Source: JBGPOS01 sp041488155 (GTDB taxonomy: Bacteria > Chloroflexota > Dehalococcoidia > Tepidiformales > Tepidiformaceae). Taken from it: a stretch of 7,585 nt of DNA. The translations under genes were made by a program, and so were the position numbers. Shown piece by piece: positions 6,196 through 7,585 of this stretch. Numbering within the stretch: position 1 is the first letter of the stretch; the number at the start of each line of letters is the position of its first letter. The DNA lies in assembly GCA_041488155.1 (NCBI GenBank), contig JBGPOS010000111.1, forward strand, positions 1-7,585. Reading direction: 5' to 3'. The notes under the pieces are model-generated. The model was not told the origin of the DNA and did no database searches. It saw nothing but the letters and a program-made list of their open reading frames with translations.

Positions 6196-6269
6196 TGCTT
6201 GCCGCTAACAATGCCGCCCTTGAGGCCGCGCTGGCCCCGCTGATGCCCCCCGAGCCGACGAGGAGGTAG
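6183..6269 (+). pseudogene. Orphan 3' fragment of a paralogue of the first lipoprotein gene
   Basis: Read in the frame of its model (5214-5300), this stretch gives 28 codons and TAG with no interruption. It differs at four bases: three are silent third-position changes (GCC/GCG, CCT/CCG, CCA/CCC) and one changes Val to Met. The pattern suggests the copy diverged while still part of a working gene, although four changes are few. No upstream part of that gene remains: the fragment starts inside the last codons of the second lipoprotein gene, which ends in a different frame at TGA 6193-6195. Confidence 0.75.
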
Positions 6270-6356
6270 GGGACGGGCCCGCTTACAGCATCTTTCCGCC
6301 AACCACCTACAATCCGCCCCAACACACGCCGCCCCGGGAACGAGCGGACCGAGGAG
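6270..6356 (+). repeat. Promoter/leader repeat module, copy 3
   Basis: This is the most diverged full copy. Relative to copy 2 it lacks AG near the 5' end and one A after TACAATCCGCC, and has a G-to-C change in GCGCGC and another in CAGACG. It ends with GACCGAGGAG as in copy 1, and ATGGGCGG follows at 6362-6369. The distance to the upstream stop TAG (6267-6269) is the same as in copy 2, which marks the gene 3' end and module as one duplicated unit. Confidence 0.9.
6282..6313 (+). promoter_or_regulatory. Putative promoter in repeat copy 3
   Basis: CTTACA (6282-6287) and TACAAT (6308-6313) with the same 20-base spacer as in copies 1 and 2. The -10/-35-like bases are unchanged although bases on either side have mutated. 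It would drive the second SurA-N-like gene through the short leader frame at 6362. Confidence 0.4.
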
Positions 6357-6361
6357 CGCCC

Positions 6362-6415
6362 ATGGGCGGCCATCCCGGCCCCGACAGCCATTCGTCGGCC
6401 TGCAGAGGCGGGTAA
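6362..6415 (+). CDS. Possible 17-codon leader ORF before the second SurA-N-like gene
   Basis: An ATG five bases after GAGGAG (6351-6356) opens MGGHPGPDSHSSACRGG and stops at TAA 6413-6415, one base before GTG 6417. The strong ribosome binding site supplied by the repeat belongs to this frame rather than to the SurA-like gene, which is in another frame. It may couple translation to the downstream gene, or be a by-product of the module having been placed out of frame. Confidence 0.35.
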   Translation: MGGHPGPDSHSSACRGG

Positions 6416-6416
6416 G

Positions 6417-7085
6417 GTGCTGACTCGCGGCCTCAAATCGGCGCTCCCCCTCATCCTCGCTCTGGCGGTCGGCACAGGGGCCGGCATCTATCTCCTCCAG
6501 CGCCCCACGACTGCGACGCCCGCCCAGGATTTCGGTGATGCCGTTGCGGCGCTCGAGAACGCCGGATCAGAAACCGTAGCCGTGGTCAACGGGACGCCCA
6601 TCTCGATGAGCAAGGTGAAGGCCTACACGGTCTTCAAATCCACGGGCCGGCAACTTGGCGACTCTCGCCCGGACAAGAGCATCCGTGAGTATGTAGACTC
6701 CCTCATCAGCGATGAGCTTCTGTACCAGGAGGCTCAACGCCGTGGGCTCATCCCGGAGGACGACGCAGTCAAGGCCATGGCGTCGCAGACCAAGACCGGC
6801 CTCCTCGAACTGATGAAGCAGGACACGGAGGCCGCCAGAGGGCTTCGCGAGATCTTCGACCAGGTTAAGGGCACGCCCTACTCGATCGATGTCTACGACT
6901 CCAGCCCGGCTATGCTCGACAGCTTCCGCCACGTGATGGCCATAGGCGCCGCCCGCACGTCGATTGGGGATGAGCTTGACGCATCTGAGCGGCAGGATCG
7001 CGGCAAACGTGACGAGCGCGTCAAGCGGTTCGTTGAGGATCTGCGCAGCAGCGCCGACGTCAAGGTCGCAGCTCTGCCAAAGTAA
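6417..7085 (+). CDS. Membrane-anchored SurA N-terminal-like protein (second copy)
   Basis: A 222-residue protein from GTG 6417, with AGAGG (6404-6408) eight bases upstream and no ATG available further up. After LTRGLKS, residues 9-27 (ALPLILALAVGTGAGIYLL) form one membrane or signal-anchor helix. The SurA-N-like core begins at 54-62 (VAVVNGTPI), followed by REYVDSLISDELLYQEAQRR and GLIPEDDAVKAMA, the pattern of a SurA-type chaperone domain. The rest is helical and charged (EIFDQVKGTPYSID, then ASERQDRGKRDERVKRFVEDL). As in the protein at 3818-4465, no parvulin isomerase domain is present. The two share layout but little sequence beyond the VNGxPI region, so they are old paralogues or independently recruited. 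It stands last in the plus-strand series. Confidence 0.8.
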   Translation: MLTRGLKSALPLILALAVGTGAGIYLLQRPTTATPAQDFGDAVAALENAGSETVAVVNGTPISMSKVKAYTVFKSTGRQLGDSRPDKSIREYVDSLISDELLYQEAQRRGLIPEDDAVKAMASQTKTGLLELMKQDTEAARGLREIFDQVKGTPYSIDVYDSSPAMLDSFRHVMAIGAARTSIGDELDASERQDRGKRDERVKRFVEDLRSSADVKVAALPK

Positions 7086-7098
7086 CCCGCCATCGCGC

Positions 7099-7153
7099 GG
7101 CGATCCGCGAGTGTCGATGTCCCGGGGCTTACTCGCGGGTGGCCTTGATCGCC
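7099..7153. terminator. Nested hairpin between convergent genes, probable bidirectional terminator
   Basis: CGCGAGT (7106-7112) pairs with ACTCGCG (7131-7137), one more C-G pair being possible at 7105/7138. An outer pair, GGCGATC (7099-7105) and GATCGCC (7147-7153), encloses it. The structure lies between the SurA-like stop (7085) and the ccr stop (7164). There is no T-tract, so the mechanism may be structural blocking or factor-dependent. Confidence 0.45.
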
Positions 7154-7163
7154 CCAGGCAAGG

Positions 7164-7585
7164 CTAACTGACCGTCGTCATCCCCGCCCGCTTCGCCCCA
7201 ATCAGGATCGCCATGTTGCCGTCGGGGTGGCGGTTTTCGTACATCAGCTGGTGGCAGAGGCCGGTTTCGTCGAACGAGAACACCTGCGATAGGCAGGGGT
7301 CGACCTTGCCCGCGCGGACGAGGTCGTTGAAGGCGTTCGCCTGCTCGTCGTTTGCGAAGTGCGAGCCCTGTAGCCGCTTCTGACGCATCCACAGGTAGCG
7401 CAGGTCCACGTCTGCGTTGTACCCGGACGTGCCGGCGCAGATCACGACCATCCCTCCGTTATCGACCATGAAGATCGAGGTCGGGATCGTGGCCTCACCG
7501 GGGTGCTCGAAGACGAGCCTCGGGCTCTTCCGCTCGCCCAGGACCTCCCAGAACTTCGCGCCGAACGCTCGCGCGCCCTGAGGCC
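7164..7585 (-). CDS. ccr: Crotonyl-CoA carboxylase/reductase, C-terminal part, 5' end outside window
   Basis: About 140 C-terminal codons are visible; the frame stays open to the window edge. The sequence carries motifs specific to Ccr within the medium-chain dehydrogenase/reductase superfamily: FWEVLGERKSPRLVFEHPGE, GGMVVICAGTSGYNADVDLR, YLWMRQKRLQGSHFAN and the closing YENRHPDGNMAILIGA. The His in GSHFAN is probably the residue that helps hold CO2 in characterised Ccr enzymes. Ccr converts crotonyl-CoA, CO2 and NADPH to ethylmalonyl-CoA, the key step of the ethylmalonyl-CoA pathway for acetyl-CoA assimilation, and can supply extender units. Full-length Ccr has about 430-450 residues. Its stop TAG is at 7164-7166, facing the plus-strand island. 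It shares strand and pathway with the dehydrogenase and MaoC genes 4.6 kb away. Confidence 0.93.
   Translation of the reverse strand, partial: PQGARAFGAKFWEVLGERKSPRLVFEHPGEATIPTSIFMVDNGGMVVICAGTSGYNADVDLRYLWMRQKRLQGSHFANDEQANAFNDLVRAGKVDPCLSQVFSFDETGLCHQLMYENRHPDGNMAILIGAKRAGMTTVS

Noticed and set aside
2524..7163. Insertion sequence, phage or CRISPR content in the island
   Set aside because: No transposase, integrase or phage-like protein, no terminal inverted repeats at the island edges and no regularly spaced short repeats were found on either strand.

Overview
This 7,585-base window is GC-rich bacterial chromosome with standard stop usage (TAG, TGA and TAA all end genes). The metabolic genes resemble ethylmalonyl-CoA pathway genes of Actinomycetota and some Chloroflexota. 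The T/P-rich lipoprotein linkers and small SurA-like membrane-anchored proteins fit a Chloroflexota-type genome slightly better. This placement is inference, because there is no rRNA or other phylogenetic marker here.

Left part (1-2523): the 3' part of an MscS-type mechanosensitive channel on the plus strand meets, tail to tail, a minus-strand pair: an acyl-CoA dehydrogenase followed by a short MaoC-type hotdog hydratase. The MaoC ribosome binding site overlaps the dehydrogenase stop, so the two look translationally coupled. Right edge (7164-7585): the C-terminal part of crotonyl-CoA carboxylase/reductase (Ccr), also on the minus strand. Ccr, a methylsuccinyl-CoA dehydrogenase-like enzyme and a mesaconyl-CoA hydratase-like MaoC are consecutive steps of the ethylmalonyl-CoA pathway. 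The three genes therefore look like one functional set.

Middle part (2524-7163): an island of plus-strand genes lies between Ccr and the dehydrogenase/MaoC pair. In order it holds a short LuxR-type helix-turn-helix gene cut by an in-frame TGA; a secreted aromatic-rich protein gene broken by an apparent frameshift; a membrane-anchored SurA-N-like protein; a 50-residue membrane peptide or gene remnant; a probable lipoprotein of unknown function; a second lipoprotein with a long T/P-rich linker; the detached 3' end of a gene related to the first lipoprotein; and a second SurA-N-like protein. No transposase, integrase or phage gene is visible.

The main structural feature of the island is a repeated module of about 90 bp with three near-identical copies (2611-2699, 5302-5390, 6270-6356). 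Each carries a TACAAT -10-like box and ends in a Shine-Dalgarno sequence placed just before a start codon. A shortened, degenerate fourth copy lies at 4628-4666. In three copies the similarity runs through the start into ATGGGCGG. The module behaves like a reusable promoter/leader/ribosome-binding cassette placed before unrelated genes. Copies 2 and 3 also share the last 29 codons of the preceding lipoprotein gene, which shows that duplication and recombination at this module shaped the locus.

Functionally, the plus-strand genes suggest an envelope or secreted set: SurA-like chaperone domains, lipoproteins and one exported protein, plus a small regulator. This joint role is inference from signal peptides and proximity only.
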